From contig NC_090787.1 in assembly GCF_040054535.1 (NCBI RefSeq), positions 20,800,001 to 20,864,000 on the forward strand: a stretch of DNA of 64,000 nucleotides, read 5' to 3'. This stretch comes from Antennarius striatus. Lineage: Eukaryota; Chordata; Actinopteri; Lophiiformes; Antennariidae. Under the pieces are notes generated by a model, which was not told the origin of the DNA, did not search any database, and saw only the letters and a program-made list of their open reading frames with translations. Position numbers and translations under genes: made by a program. Below are positions 38,920 to 51,658 of this stretch, one piece after another; within the stretch, counting starts at the first letter, position 1; the number at the start of each line of letters is the position of its first letter.

Positions 38920-40653
38920 TCATATATGAGAGGGCACCGCTTTGTGGTAGATCCCTGAGGTCAGCCCAGTTCCAGTATGACCAGTTAGGGCTGTGCTGGC
39001 CTCGCTGTACATGGACGATGGTCCGGTGGCTTTCCGCAGCCAGCAGGGGCAGCAGCGAGCTACAAACCTCCTCCAGGACTCCAAGGTTTTCCCCGACCAA
39101 ATCCAGACCCCTGAGGTGATTCCCACCACCAAACACATGAAGTACTTGAGCATGAAGATGGCGTAGTCCGGCCCCACGCCGGACCGCTGGCGCTCCGACG
39201 GGCAGGAGCAGGCCAGGGCCCGCTCCCAGCCGGGACGGTAGTACTGCTCGTAGACCAGACACGCCACCACGATGGTGGCGGGAACGGTGTAGAGAACGGT
39301 GAAGAGCCCGATGCGGATCATGAGCCGCTCCAGTTTGTCCGTCTTGGTGCCGCCTTGCTTGATGATGCTCCGGATGCGGAAAAGAGAAATGAAGCCGGCG
39401 AGTAAGAAGAGCGAGCCTGTGAAGAGATAGACCACCAGGGGCGCGAGAACGAATCCTCTGAGATTCTCCAAACTTTGGTTCCCCACGTAGCAGATCCCAG
39501 CCACGGGGTCTCCGTCCACGGAGCTGAGAGCCAGGACCACGATGGACTTCACGCTGGGGATGAGCCAGGCGGCGAGATGGAAGTACTGGGAGTACCCCGC
39601 GATGGCTTCGCTGCCCCATTTCATCCCCGCAGCCAGAAACCAGGTGAAGGACAGCACCACCCACCAGATGGAGCTGGCCATCCCGAAGAAATACACCAGC
39701 AAGAAGACCAGGGTGCAGAGGGCGGGGCCGGTGGTGTCGTACAGGATGTAGGGCTGGTCGCTGTTCAGGCTGTTGATGGTGCCGCACGCCACCCGCTCGT
39801 GCCCCGCCACCAGGCGGATGATGTACCCCAACGAGACGAACAGGTAGCAGGCGGCCAGGAAGATGATGGGCCTCTCGGGGTACTTGAAGCGCTCCATGTC
39901 GATGAGGAAGGTGGCCACGGTGGTGAGGGTGGAGACGAAGCAGAGCACCGACCACAGCCCCACCCAGAAGCTGGTGAAGACGCGTTCGTCGGCCGAGAAG
40001 TAGGGCTGGTGGCAGGGCTGAGCGCAGCTGGGGGGGGGGCCCGTCTGGACCTGGCTGTACAAGGCGTGGGACTCCCTCTTGATGGGGACCAGCGGGTCCC
40101 GACAGCGGCACTCCCTGTCACACTGAGGCCGGCTGGGGGGTCTGGTGCGACCTTTGGGGGTGGGTTTGGGGAACAGGGGTGCCGGGGTGGTGGTGTCGCT
40201 GCTGTTCCGGTCCATGCACAGGGTGTCGTCGCCCAGTTGGGGCAACTTTTCGCAGCTCATCCTCTCGGGCCACTCGAACCCGTACTGGCTCATCAGGGGG
40301 GAGCAGCCCCGTTTGGCCCGTTCGCACACCGAGCGGCAGGGGGGCAGTGGTTTGCGGTAGTCCGGCAGACAGATGGGGGTGTACATACTGCACAGGAAGA
40401 AGAGCAGGTCTGGGGAGCAGCGGATCCGGACCAGGGGCCAGAACTGGTGCACCTCCAGCCCGACCTCGTCCTGGGTGTCGTGGTTGAACTGGTTGGGCAT
40501 GTAGGTCAGGTTGTAGCCGATGCCCCGGCACATGGGCACCGTGATGGGCTCACACACCAGGTCTTTGGAGGCCCCCAGCGTCAGGCCAGGACACTGGAGC
40601 AGCAGCAGCAGGAGAAGGGCCCCGCAGGGGCCACGCTTCACTTTAGACGCCAT
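38920..40653 (-). CDS. fzd5: fzd5, Frizzled-5 Wnt receptor (single exon, 577 aa)
   Basis: This is a seven-pass plasma-membrane receptor for Wnt ligands that signals through Dishevelled; the family is important in eye-field and neural development. A hydrophobic signal peptide spans about 1-28. The cysteine-rich domain (about 30-150) has ten cysteines at 34, 42, 79, 88, 95, 106, 110, 117, 134 and 146, and the signature MPNQFNHDTQDE. N-glycosylation sites are NLT (48) and NSS (150). After a variable linker come seven membrane segments at about 229-252, 263-284, 310-335, 351-375, 400-424, 446-468 and 497-519. The Dishevelled-binding motif KTLESW is at 522-527, and the end YHKAVPSHI is a PDZ-ligand type. 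Human FZD5 is about 585 aa and also intronless. Linker and tail fit FZD5 better than FZD8, as does the position between ccnyl1 and plekhm3. Both strands of this GC-rich exon show long spurious ORFs. Confidence 0.96.
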   Translation of the reverse strand: MASKVKRGPCGALLLLLLLQCPGLTLGASKDLVCEPITVPMCRGIGYNLTYMPNQFNHDTQDEVGLEVHQFWPLVRIRCSPDLLFFLCSMYTPICLPDYRKPLPPCRSVCERAKRGCSPLMSQYGFEWPERMSCEKLPQLGDDTLCMDRNSSDTTTPAPLFPKPTPKGRTRPPSRPQCDRECRCRDPLVPIKRESHALYSQVQTGPPPSCAQPCHQPYFSADERVFTSFWVGLWSVLCFVSTLTTVATFLIDMERFKYPERPIIFLAACYLFVSLGYIIRLVAGHERVACGTINSLNSDQPYILYDTTGPALCTLVFLLVYFFGMASSIWWVVLSFTWFLAAGMKWGSEAIAGYSQYFHLAAWLIPSVKSIVVLALSSVDGDPVAGICYVGNQSLENLRGFVLAPLVVYLFTGSLFLLAGFISLFRIRSIIKQGGTKTDKLERLMIRIGLFTVLYTVPATIVVACLVYEQYYRPGWERALACSCPSERQRSGVGPDYAIFMLKYFMCLVVGITSGVWIWSGKTLESWRRFVARCCPCWLRKATGPSSMYSEASTALTGHTGTGLTSGIYHKAVPSHI

Positions 40654-41360
40654 ACAGAAAATATATTACAGTATTAAAAATAATAACCCTAATTTTAAGT
40701 CCTTAAACAATAAAAACAGGAATGTTTCTTCAGTTCATCTCGGACTTGGAGAGTTTCCTCCTGATCCCTTCAGCTGCTGATAATCGATGCCGTTTGTCCA
40801 TAAAGCTGTCAATCATTCACCACAAGCATTCTGGAGAAAGTTCATCTCCGGTGGTCACGTTTCAGTGCTTTTAACGATCCTGAAACATTTTTCAGCAGCT
40901 CTGGTGGAGGAGAGCTGAAGCTGAAGCAGGAAAAACGAAAGAAAAGAAAAAAGTCTCCGATCCGCGCGTCCGGATCCGTGCGTAACGGAGCCCCGACGCG
41001 TAAAATCCACTTTGCGCTCCTGTGCCAGTTTATTCCCGCACCTGCATCCAGATGAGTTTGCTTTTCTATTCAAAGTTTACTGATTATCACAACTGATGGT
41101 TGTGCAATCAATCAATCAATCAATCAATCAAAAAGAAAAAAAGACACACAGTCCCAAATGTTCCCAAACGGATTCAAACTTATTCCGCGTTATAACGTCA
41201 CGCTTCGTGCGGCTGCAGCCTCCTGTGAGCCCGGGACGGAATGAAGTCCCTCTGACGCCGCAGCACCTCCTCATCACCTCCTCATCACACGCGGAGGGAG
41301 TGCTGCGTTCACGGCCCGGCGGAAATGTCACCGAGGCGCAGAGGGGATTCCGAGCAAATC
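40654..41360 (-). promoter_or_regulatory. fzd5: fzd5 upstream region, candidate 5'UTR and promoter
   Basis: This lies directly upstream of the fzd5 start (read on the minus strand). CpG content rises at about 40965-41040 and again at 41190-41345. A CRE-like AACGTCACG is at about 41194. A short (AATC)n run is at 41105-41130. No TATA box or exact start is discernible. Confidence 0.35.
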
Positions 41361-42033
41361 GAGGGTGGAAAGAAAAACCTGTCCAATCAGCTTCTGTAAA
41401 AAGTCAAAAGTCGGCAGTTGTTTTCTACAAACGCATGAAAGGCGAACAATAAGCCTCAAATATATGACCACCATCAGTTTAATCATCATCACTGATCACC
41501 AACGGGACATAAGTGAAGTTTATAAGTTTATCAATACAACTATTAAAGTTAGAAGGGCAAAATGAACTTGGATAAAATCATTGAGGAGAGAAAATTGATA
41601 GACAGACAATGTCAAGAAGCATTTAAAGTAAAATACTTTGAATCTAATTGAATCTAAACAATGATAGAAACTTGCTGCTTTTTCATTCGCTACCGATTTA
41701 ATTTATTTGCTCCAAATCTGCCAGAAAGTAAAAAGTACATTTATTCCATTGATGTAAAGACACCTGAGGTACTGTGTTCATTATGGTACAATAATACTGA
41801 CATACTTTTTTGCTCAAATTTACATATTTAAACAAATGTTTAGTTAGTCAGTTAATTCGCAGTCATTAATTTATAAACTGATTAATTTTAATTAGAAATA
41901 TATTAAAGACGGCTTAACGGACAGACCATAATGTGGTGCACTGAGACCCATTAGAGGTCTTTGGAAAACAGCGGGAAGTGAACGCACCATCGAGTTGTAT
42001 TTATGACTTCCTGCTTGTGGGAGTTTACAGGAC

Positions 42034-42138
<105 letters not shown>

Positions 42139-42706
42139 TGGTTTTTCAGAATAACAGGTCTGATTTGTCTCTTGTTAAATTCACGCCTTCCCTGATCCTG
42201 TTTTCATCGTCTCATGTTTCCTGTTTGTTTGTTTGTTTGTTTGTTTTGATCATTGATTGATTATTTTCACCCTATTGATGACATCGTTTTTATTCCAGCA
42301 TGTCCAGTTTTCAGACGATCACACTGAATGAATCCTGCCCATGTCCATGTAGGGAGGAATATTAATGACTGCTGATAAAGCTCTAATCTAGGTTTGTCAT
42401 TTCCTGTTAGCTCTGTTTGCTCTGAAGGTGACAGCAATGCATGATGGGCCGTGGAGCCGCCAGCAGGCCGATCAGTATTTATTTATTTCTATTCTCCATC
42501 ACATCCGAGGAAGACTTCCCTTCTGTCTTCTTCTCTCCCTCTGATTTCATTCTCACCCGTCCAACATTATAAAGACCTGATCAATGATTCAAAATACAGA
42601 TGAATGTGTCGTGTTCAATAAGTGATTTTATGACACAGCTCTGTGTCTACACACTCACATCCCACACCGGACAAAGGTCACACTGCTGCGTGGGGACAAA
42701 GGTCTC

Positions 42707-42710
<4 letters not shown>

Positions 42711-42758
<48 letters not shown>

Positions 42759-42938
42759 CAACGTATCAACACAAATCAGTCCTGTGTGATTTACCTTTCA
42801 GGTCGCTTTGATGAATGAAAGCCAGCGATGAGAAGTGTGTGTACACACACACTCTGATGTTAGTTTCATTTTTTTCTAGACCCGTCTGACTGAGACAACG
42901 TGAGAACACAAGGAGAAAACACTTTGTGTGGTCTGGTG

Positions 42939-43029
<91 letters not shown>
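42711..43029. repeat. (GT)n then (CA)n arrays
   Basis: GT at 42711-42757 and CA at 42941-43029 are in inverted order, 184 bp apart. Confidence 0.9.
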
Positions 43030-43031
<2 letters not shown>

Positions 43032-44353
43032 GGGCGCAGCGACAGACCATCTCCTGTCAAAACAAAGAATGTATTTAAGATCTTCTGGTGCCAGTCGAAG
43101 TATTCTTCTTCTGTTTTCCACCTCTGTTGCTGTGAGTGTTCTTCAGTCCTGTGGCACCACCTGATGTCTGTCTGGAGCACCAAAGTCACAAATGTCCCAA
43201 CAACCGAACATCGGCTCCGAGACTGTTGGACAGGACCTTCAAGAACTGTAACCTTCTACATAACAACAGCATGTAGATTCAGCATCCTGGGGTCGACACA
43301 ATCACTGATAATGTGATAAATACAGATCAATATTTCTTCTGTTTCAGGTTCGCTGTTGGTCTCCATCTGCTCTCGGGGGGGGCTAAACTACGTTCCCCAG
43401 GGTGTCCATCATTTTGTCTGCAGGCAGGACCATGACAGCTGGGCGTGACCCAGAATACTGGTGAGGGTCAGGAGACCAACACCGAGATACAGGTTCCTGG
43501 ATTAGTGGGGCTCCTCCAATCCAACAGGTGCTTCATTACTTTCGTGTTTCTTTTCTTACTTTATCATTGCTGAAGTAACTAATATCTAGTTAATTATGCA
43601 CAAGCAAAGTCTGTCTATTGATTGATATTGGTTGTTTATTCCTTTATTTTTCACAGTAATTGTTTCTGTGTTTTTGAAGCAGACGTTAGACGTTGTTGGG
43701 TTAGGGTTCATTCAGTCTTGCATATGAACAACCACCAAAGTGACTTAAAAACGTGTCGCAGTGTGTATTCGCAGATTTGCTTTGTTAGTTTGGTTGATCT
43801 GAAAATGATTAATTTTATCATTTATTGATTTGTAATGTTGATTATGTATTAGACGGTAAGAAAAATAAATTTAAAAAAAATTAAAATACATAATTTGTCA
43901 TTAAGTGACATCAGAAGTCAGCTTCAACCTGACTGAGGATTTATCATCATTATCTATCAGTAATATTGATTAATTCGTTCATCTACTCAAAGACCAGACA
44001 ATCATGATCGTCTCAATTCAATAAAAGAACCCCCCCCCCAAAAAATGATCAAATCTACAGAAATGAATTATCTACATACTTTATTTCACAATGTAGAGAA
44101 AAGTCAGAAACAAAGTAGATAAAACGTAGAATTTTATGTTCCGTTTCATTTCTGTCTGCAATCCTGCTAGTAACCCCGAAAGATGTCCCTCAGGTTTTAA
44201 CCCCCCCCCCCGTACTTCACAACATGATAATAATTAATAATAAAGAGTAAATATGTGTAGTTATAGCTGACAGAACGCAGCACAGAGCTGAGGAAAGCTG
44301 GAACAACCAGGTCACAGGGAGACGGGGGCCCTTCCAGCTTTTGTGTGGCAGCT

Positions 44354-44356
<3 letters not shown>

Positions 44357-44427
<71 letters not shown>
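44357..44427. repeat. (GT)n microsatellite
   Basis: About 35 GT units, upstream of the candidate conserved element at 44575. Confidence 0.9.
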
Positions 44428-44431
<4 letters not shown>

Positions 44432-44574
44432 GCTATACCCCCTCCTCTCATTTTGGGAGCCCAGAGGCCCGGCCCCTCCCTCTATGACCGTTGTCCACCT
44501 CCCCCTCCTCTTGTCTTTTTCTTTCCTCCTTAAACTGTCTTTTGTTTTCATTTTCGTTGGCGTTTCTGCTCCGT

Positions 44575-44800
44575 CGTTGTTCGGGCCCTAAATGAGTCTT
44601 GACTGGCCCGCAGGCCACTGGAGAAGCACAAAGGACTGCGTTCTATTCGCTACAGTTGATACATTGTGGACATCCCATAATGCACTAATTGGGGATGACA
44701 ATTAAGCACGGTCGACACTCAGCTTCAATTTGCCCGCTGCTCGACATTCATCACAAGCAAACGATTCAGCCTCTCGGCTCCCGGTTGGAACATTTTCTCA
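44575..44800. promoter_or_regulatory. Candidate conserved non-coding element between fzd5 and plekhm3
   Basis: Non-repetitive sequence with clustered TCF/SOX-like (acaaagg, cattgtgg) and homeodomain-like (ctaattgg, acaattaagc) motifs within about 120 bp. It would be well placed to regulate fzd5. No conservation can be computed here. Confidence 0.35.
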
Positions 44801-45880
44801 CATGAAGGTTTTCAGCTTCAGGTCGAGATCCTGGAATTAAAAAACCTTCTCATGAAACAAAAACCTCATGATCCTTCAGCTGGGAATCGTAACCTTCCAA
44901 AGACGAGCTCATGATTTTACTCACGGTGGAAAAAGTTCCTAGATCCTGATTTGAAGTAAAAATACTTCATTACATTAGTTTCACAAAGAAAGAAGACGAG
45001 GAGCAGGAGGGTTTTTAGTGGTTTAGTTCATGTTAAAATAAAAGTGTAACTTTATTTGCATCTTAAAACCACTGGAGATGTGATGAGCAAGAGAAGGTCA
45101 ACTTTTTAAAAATTAACATTTGAGTTTTCATCCAGTAAACACCAAGAGAACCGACTAAACTCCACGTGCTGACGAGGTGTCAACTTCACAAAAGTAAATT
45201 TACAGTAGAAAAAGAAGATTCAAACATTTATATTCTTAAAGATGCTCTTCCTGCATGATTATGATTACTCACAAAAATAAACCCACAAGTCACCTCAAAG
45301 TTGCAGAAGACATCAAACCTAAATGCATCCAGACAAACAACACGAGTGTTTCTCCACACAGAATTCACACACGTTGAATATAAAGAGGATTTTCTTTATT
45401 GGCATCAGTGGCTAGCAGTCAGATTTGAACAAAACCAAACCGTTGGAAGGGCTGATTGAATAAATAAATTAACTTGTTGTACTTGCATAAGAGTTTGACA
45501 TGAAACAAAAGTCATATATAAATAATAAAGTGCCAAAGAGAGGAGTTTAAGTGCAGTTACTCTGCTTAAATACTGTACAGTATAGTTTCCAAACATGTCA
45601 AGTAAATACAGACGATCAAATGAAAGTTTTATCCTGAAGTCGCTCACACTCGTTCGTCTGTTCACACAGCAGTGAGAATCATTTTTAGCAACAAACTGGC
45701 CGTCACATTTCATCTGACACAAGTGGGTGATCACTACAGTTAAAGGATCGACAGGTTTAACTAGTCTCACATAACAGATTAACCAGCATGTTGGTATTCA
45801 TGCTTCTAATTACAGCTGGAGATAGAAAATATACGAAATGATCAGGGCAGTGAGAGAAAACAATGTTATCAACTAAATCT

Positions 45881-46014
45881 AGGCGCACCTAACAGCCTTT
45901 CATTTTCTCAAAAACCGACAGTGCACCTTATACATGAATTATTTTTTGTTAAAGGCCATTCATTGTAGGTGCGCCTTGTGGTCCAGTGCGCCTTACAGTG
46001 CAGAAAATACTGTA
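45881..46014. mobile_element. MITE copy, same family as 48099
   Basis: The interior and right end (ccagtgcgccttacagtgca, gaaaatactgta) are intact. The outermost left end is lost. Confidence 0.6.
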
Positions 46015-46226
46015 AATGAATGGAAAAAGTCACACAGATGAAATACAAAAACAAAATCACATCCTTGTTTGTTTTAATACAGCAGGAACAAAAAGGCGGT
46101 AATAACTTAAACATTTATTTTGAATATCACACGACACGGGAGGAGTTAGCGCAACATAAAAACTGACGTTAGTGCATTTTCCTGTCATATTTTAACTATG
46201 ATTTACATTTTGTTCTGGTTACAGTA

Positions 46227-46228
<2 letters not shown>

Positions 46229-46280
<52 letters not shown>
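46229..46280. repeat. (CA)n microsatellite in the presumed plekhm3 3'UTR
   Basis: About 26 CA units (GU-rich in the plekhm3 sense transcript). Confidence 0.85.
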
Positions 46281-46286
<6 letters not shown>

Positions 46287-47831
46287 TTTCACAACAATTG
46301 AAACACATTTCCTTCAAATTTTGTCTTATGGCTCCAAAACACTAAAACCAAACCACAGATCAGGTGAATGAGGGAGGGATTAACACTGTAATCTAGATGA
46401 ACGGAGTAAATCTGAGTTTCTCATAGGTGGCAGGACCTGCTTTGCTTCACTGACTCACGTAAACCATCCTACAGAGACGAGCACAGCCAGGGGGAAGTCT
46501 GTTTCCCATTTGAACAATAAGCCTTTTTTGTTCTGGTACAAAATCAAAATCATTTCTTTCCCTTTTTGTTGGATTCCTGTGTGACGCCGGCCCACTGGAC
46601 ATTCATCATCCTGGTGAACTGTCTTTAGACCAGGATGGAGATGCAGCTTGTTCCTTGAGGAAAACGTTTAGTCATGATTATGAGGTTATAAAGGTCATCT
46701 TAGACATGCTAAAAGCTGAAGCTGAATCATGTGACAGACTGCATGAACAAAGAGAAGAAAACGACAAAATGAACGAATGAGTTCAAAAAACATCTTTCAT
46801 TTCACACCTACGAGTGGACGGAGGGACTTGTATACTTCCATCGGTTATCTGTCATTTCTGTTTAGTTATCTGGGGAAACTTCTTCACAAAGTTTTCAGTC
46901 ACATGAGGATCAATGGAGACGAGTCGCCACGGCGAAATAAAACCAGATAATCCAGTTCGGCATTTGCTAAAACATATTGATTAGTAAATTATCAAAATAG
47001 TTAATGGTTCACGTTCTATGATTAAGAAATGTTTTAAATACATTTAGCAACAGGTGCATCAAGATTTGTTCATTTCTAAAAGTGAAAATATTTTTGCTGC
47101 CTCTTCATCACTGTGACGTCATTGATTTGATCCTCAACAATTAATTTTTGGTTTCTCACCAAAACCTCCAACTGTTCATTCCGGCGAATCGGATTCATTC
47201 CTATTGCAAATTAATTTAGTAAGAAAGTGAGAGTTCATTCATGAGAGCTAAAAAATGAAGACAGATCTTTTTTTTTCTCGTTTCTGACTTCATTGTTACT
47301 GACATGAACCGCCAGCAGCTGAATTCTGGGTAAAGACGGAGCCGTTTCAATGGAGCAGTTCTTTCATCAGATATGAAATATGACTCTCATATGTTCATTT
47401 GTTCTGGAACAGAGAGGCGGAGTGGACGCTCTTGTGTTCGACCAACCACATCTTCACATGTTAGAGGCTGCTAGCCTGATAAATAAATGATAAATCACTT
47501 TCCAGTTCAATACATTTTCAGTCCATTGATGACTGCTGACAGAGGTGGAAGTTCAAAGTGAAGACGGTCATTTCTCCAGTTTACCAGCTGTGATTCGATA
47601 TTCAACCCCCGGAGTAAGAAATACCTGAAGGGAGTGATGTGATGACGACGATGGTAAAAGACGTCCTTGATGTCTTTGAGTACAAAAGAGTGGTGGGGGG
47701 GGGGTGTTCATTGTTACACACACAAAGACAAACACGCCGATGCATCAGATCAGGTCCTCGTGACACTCATCCTGGAGTCACACACAGATCAGAAACAGGC
47801 ACTTCGTCCAGCATCGACGCCCGGCGGCGCC

Positions 47832-47995
47832 TCAGGAGTCCTGGTAGGGCAGGTGGAAGCATCCGGGGGTGTCGTCGTCCGGCGACCAGAAGGAGGACGG
47901 CCTCTTGTGGTGGAGCTCTCGGCGAACGCAGCGAGGACACGGCTGAGCTTTCTGTCGACATTCAGTGTGGAACACGGCGCCGCACATGTCACACC
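47832..47995 (-). CDS. plekhm3: plekhm3 terminal coding exon
   Basis: This exon encodes the last 54 residues, completing an Arg codon split across the intron. It holds CDMC, HTEC and PCPRC zinc ligands and ends in TGA (47834-47832). The acceptor is tgcag|G at 47997-47996. A MITE (48099-48228) sits about 100 bp upstream in the intron. Confidence 0.9.
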
Positions 47996-48852
47996 TGCAA
48001 ACGTGAAGAGGAACACACTGATTGGTCGACAAGTTTCTGCTGTGTGTAAAACCTGCTGGTTCAACACACCACCACTTAAAGAAGTACAATACTGGACTTA
48101 CAGTACTTTCTGCACTATAAGGTGCACCAGAATATAAGGTGCACCTTCAATGAATGGCACATTTTAAAACCTTTTTAAAACCTATGAGGCACACAGTCGG
48201 TGCACCTCATAGTGTGGAAAATACTGTAGTTTACTCCACTGTCACAGAGGAGAAAACTCAACATGTCTGTGTTTAATACTCTCAGGAGACCTAAGACCAT
48301 CTGTTTGTTATTTTCATATGAAAAAACTTTTCCAACAAATTTCCAAATAAACACATTGTTACATTTTCCATTCTTTGAGTGTGTGAAGCTAATGCTAGCA
48401 GGCTTAGCATTAATGTTAAACAACCTGCATCTAATTTGCTGTACAGATTCGACAGCAGTATTGCTCTGTTAGTTTATCTATCAACTAAAACATATTTATT
48501 TAATATTTCCAAATATACCCGCACTTACCGGCATATACCGGTAAGTGCCACAAAAAGGTTGGGGACCGCTGTATTGAACGACCCAGGAGGTGGTAAATGT
48601 AGCTACATTATAAGGTTTTAGTGGATTGGTTGCAAGTTGTTCAAAACCTCAGAAACAGTTTGCTGCAATGCCAACTTTAATAAACTGGAGGATCTAAGAA
48701 TGGTCGGCTTCCTGTTATTACTCACTTCCTGCACCAGTAATGTCTGAGTAACAAAGTCAACAAAATCCATTTTAGCCCCAGTCGGTCCAGCAGATACAGC
48801 TGCTATCAGTTAGCGCTTAACACTTCCTTCACACAACATCTCAACGGGTTAG

Positions 48853-48937
<85 letters not shown>

Positions 48938-51596
48938 TGTGTGTGTGTGTGTGTGTAAGAGATAATCTGGCCAGCCCACAGTCTTCCAGGAATCCGTCCA
49001 GATCAGCTCTTATCTCTCCGCTGACACTTTCTGGACTCTGATAGCTCTCTATGTCCTGCATGAATCCTCTTCAGTATCTGTCACTCCAACCAGCATCCTC
49101 ATCAAGCAGCGTATTTACATTTTGGATATTGACTAATCGCAACACACAACATCAATTTTAAAAGATGAGGCATTTGCCAAATAATATAAATGACAACTTC
49201 TTTGTTTAACAACCTCACCTCTATAAAAAATGTGAGGACTGAAGAGAATATGATCACTGCAACAATGCAAAGGTGGAGGCAATACAACTGGAATAGTGTA
49301 TTTTGCATATTGGAGACATAGAGTGCAGCGTTCGTCACTGTGGATCACAATATTCTTCTCAGGAGATAACAAGATGATGTGGGCATTAAAGACATAAACT
49401 GGTTTAAGTCATATCTGTCTGACATTTCAATTTGTTCATGTAAATAATAAATCTTCAGGAAGCAGAAGTTTTAGCTCTCTGGCTCCTTTACTCTAAAACA
49501 ATCTCCCAGCCTCAGTCTGGGGGGGCCGACACCCTTATCTTATTTAGCAGTAGACTCCAAACCTTCCTCTTTAATAAAGCTTACCATTAGGAACAACCTA
49601 GCTTCCTTTAGATAACCTGCTATAAGCCTAGACACTTCTCTTCTTCTCCTTTCAGCTTTTCCCTTCAGGGGTCTCCACAGCCAATCAGTTGCCTCCATCT
49701 AACCCTGTCTTCTGCATCCTCATTGATTTGATTCCCATGTTTTATTTGCCAAAAGTTTTACGTCAGATGCCCTTCCTGACACAAACCTCTGTATTTATCC
49801 GGGCACAATAAGACACTGGCTTGGCCTAGACTGCTGAGGTTATTTGTCCTGTTAAAGGGAGTTACTTTAATTACTTTAGGAGCTTCTGTTCTTTCTTTGC
49901 TTTTTGTTGCTCATAACACAGACGCTTCACATGCTTGTGAGATACTGTCAGATACCTCTTCTATGGCAGAATCAAGCCCAAAATAAACCTACAGTAGTAC
50001 CTCGAGATACGAGTTTAATTTGTTCTATGACTGAGCTCGTAGGTCAAACAACCTTTCCCCATTTAAAATACAGTAACTAAAATCATTTTAATCCATTCCA
50101 GCCCTGTGAAAAAACCCCCACACCACCTAACTTGCCCAGGAGGTGAACCAGCACCTCCCACTGCCAATTCACACTTAGAATTTTTTTTTTGTCCGACTTG
50201 GGTCTTGAACCAGTAAATTCCGGTCCCCAGCCCAAAACTTAGTGGGCTGAGCTAATGGCACCCCTTAAAACTTGAAGGTTAAGATGCTTACCTCTTGGTG
50301 GCGTTCTCTTGGAAAGGGTAGATGACCTGCCCGTTGTGGCACAGCTCACAGATGAAGCCTTTCTCTCGGCACAAGCTGCAGCTGAAAACATGGGAGCTGG
50401 CAAACTTGATCACCTTGGACAGGAAGGGAGCCAGTTTTCCATCAATCACCTGGATGGAGGGGCGAGGGGAAGAATTAAAAAAGAAAACACAATTATTGAC
50501 ATCACAGACATTTAAATTCACAATACAGTCAGAGCTGATGAAAGATCTGATGCTACTGTGGTCAGGGGTTACTGAAGTGGTCAGATCGGGATCCCTACAT
50601 GGGTCTGCATTACAGTCGATATCTTGTTTAAAAGAAAATGTTTTGACTTACAAACATTTTATGGCTATTTTCTCAACGTTATTACAGAAGCAAAATGAAA
50701 CGTTCAATATTTAAATAAGAAAAATAAGTAAAATTGAATGTAACAGGTAGGTTGAGATGTCTGGTTACTGTTTTATAAAAATCTGAATTGATGAAACTGA
50801 AATTCAGCCAAATATATTTAAGAAGAAATATATTTATATATAGAAATAAATAGATTATTTATTTATTAATATTTATAAACATCTAAAAAATATAGAAATA
50901 TACTATATAGAAATATATTTAATACTTGTTATCAATCAATGCCCCATGTGGCATCCAGGATCAAAAAATTAGACAGAAACTTAATCTTAGGCATGTCCGA
51001 CTCTTAGGCAACGTCTAAGTAATGTTTTAGATCTTATATATAATTTATTTGGAGAGTTGATATTTGTGATGTAATATAAGCAGAAAAAGTTTAAATACAA
51101 GCACCAACTCAGTAGAAATCAGTATTATCACATTTTAAATTGTCATGTTAAAAAAAAAAGGATGTAAAAAGACAGAAACTGAAGTAAAATCAGAAACACT
51201 GTTTCTGTTAGGTTTTGTGATCAAATTTGTTCATAATATAGTTTTAATATATTGATTAAAAGTATCTTTATAAAACTTAGATTCCTCCCAGTCCTGCAAA
51301 AATGACTGGTGGCAAGAAGAGAGGAGGAAAATGGTTAATGAGGTGAAAAACTTTTGAAGGCCACACTTGGCAAGTTCCTTTATGAAATAAACAAATGAAG
51401 AGGTGTCAGTGGGAGTCCAGAACACTATTATACTAAAGAGATTCACAGAGAGAAGCAGATAGCGACAAGAAAAGTGCAGAATCACAGAGGAAAGCAAAAA
51501 CAATCTGGTCAATCATTTTTGTGATGCAGACTGAGCTTTATGAGCAACGAGGAGCGGAGAGGGAGAATGTAACAGAGGAAAGTAGGAGAAAGACTG

Positions 51597-51658
<62 letters not shown>

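Larger units (their letters stand above)
45376..47831 (-). other. plekhm3: plekhm3 3' untranslated region (candidate)
   Basis: This is AT-rich non-coding sequence downstream of the stop. On the minus strand AATAAA occurs at 45400-45395, followed by a GT-rich element (cgtgtgtg...gtgtgg), a plausible poly(A) site. It contains a (CA)n array at 46229-46280 and a MITE at 45881-46014. Confidence 0.35.

Noticed and set aside
38864-40111. 415-aa minus-strand ORF overlapping fzd5 in another frame
   Set aside because: Frame shadow of fzd5, histidine/proline/arginine-rich with no domain; the fzd5 frame itself is clearly the coding one.
39475-40677. 400-aa ORF antisense to fzd5
   Set aside because: It arises from the GC-rich, stop-poor complement of the fzd5 exon. 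The product is low complexity with no recognisable domain.
50130-50265. tRNA-like or SINE-like piece (ggtcttgaaccagtaaattc)
   Set aside because: It resembles common fish dispersed sequence, but neither A/B boxes nor boundaries could be supported.
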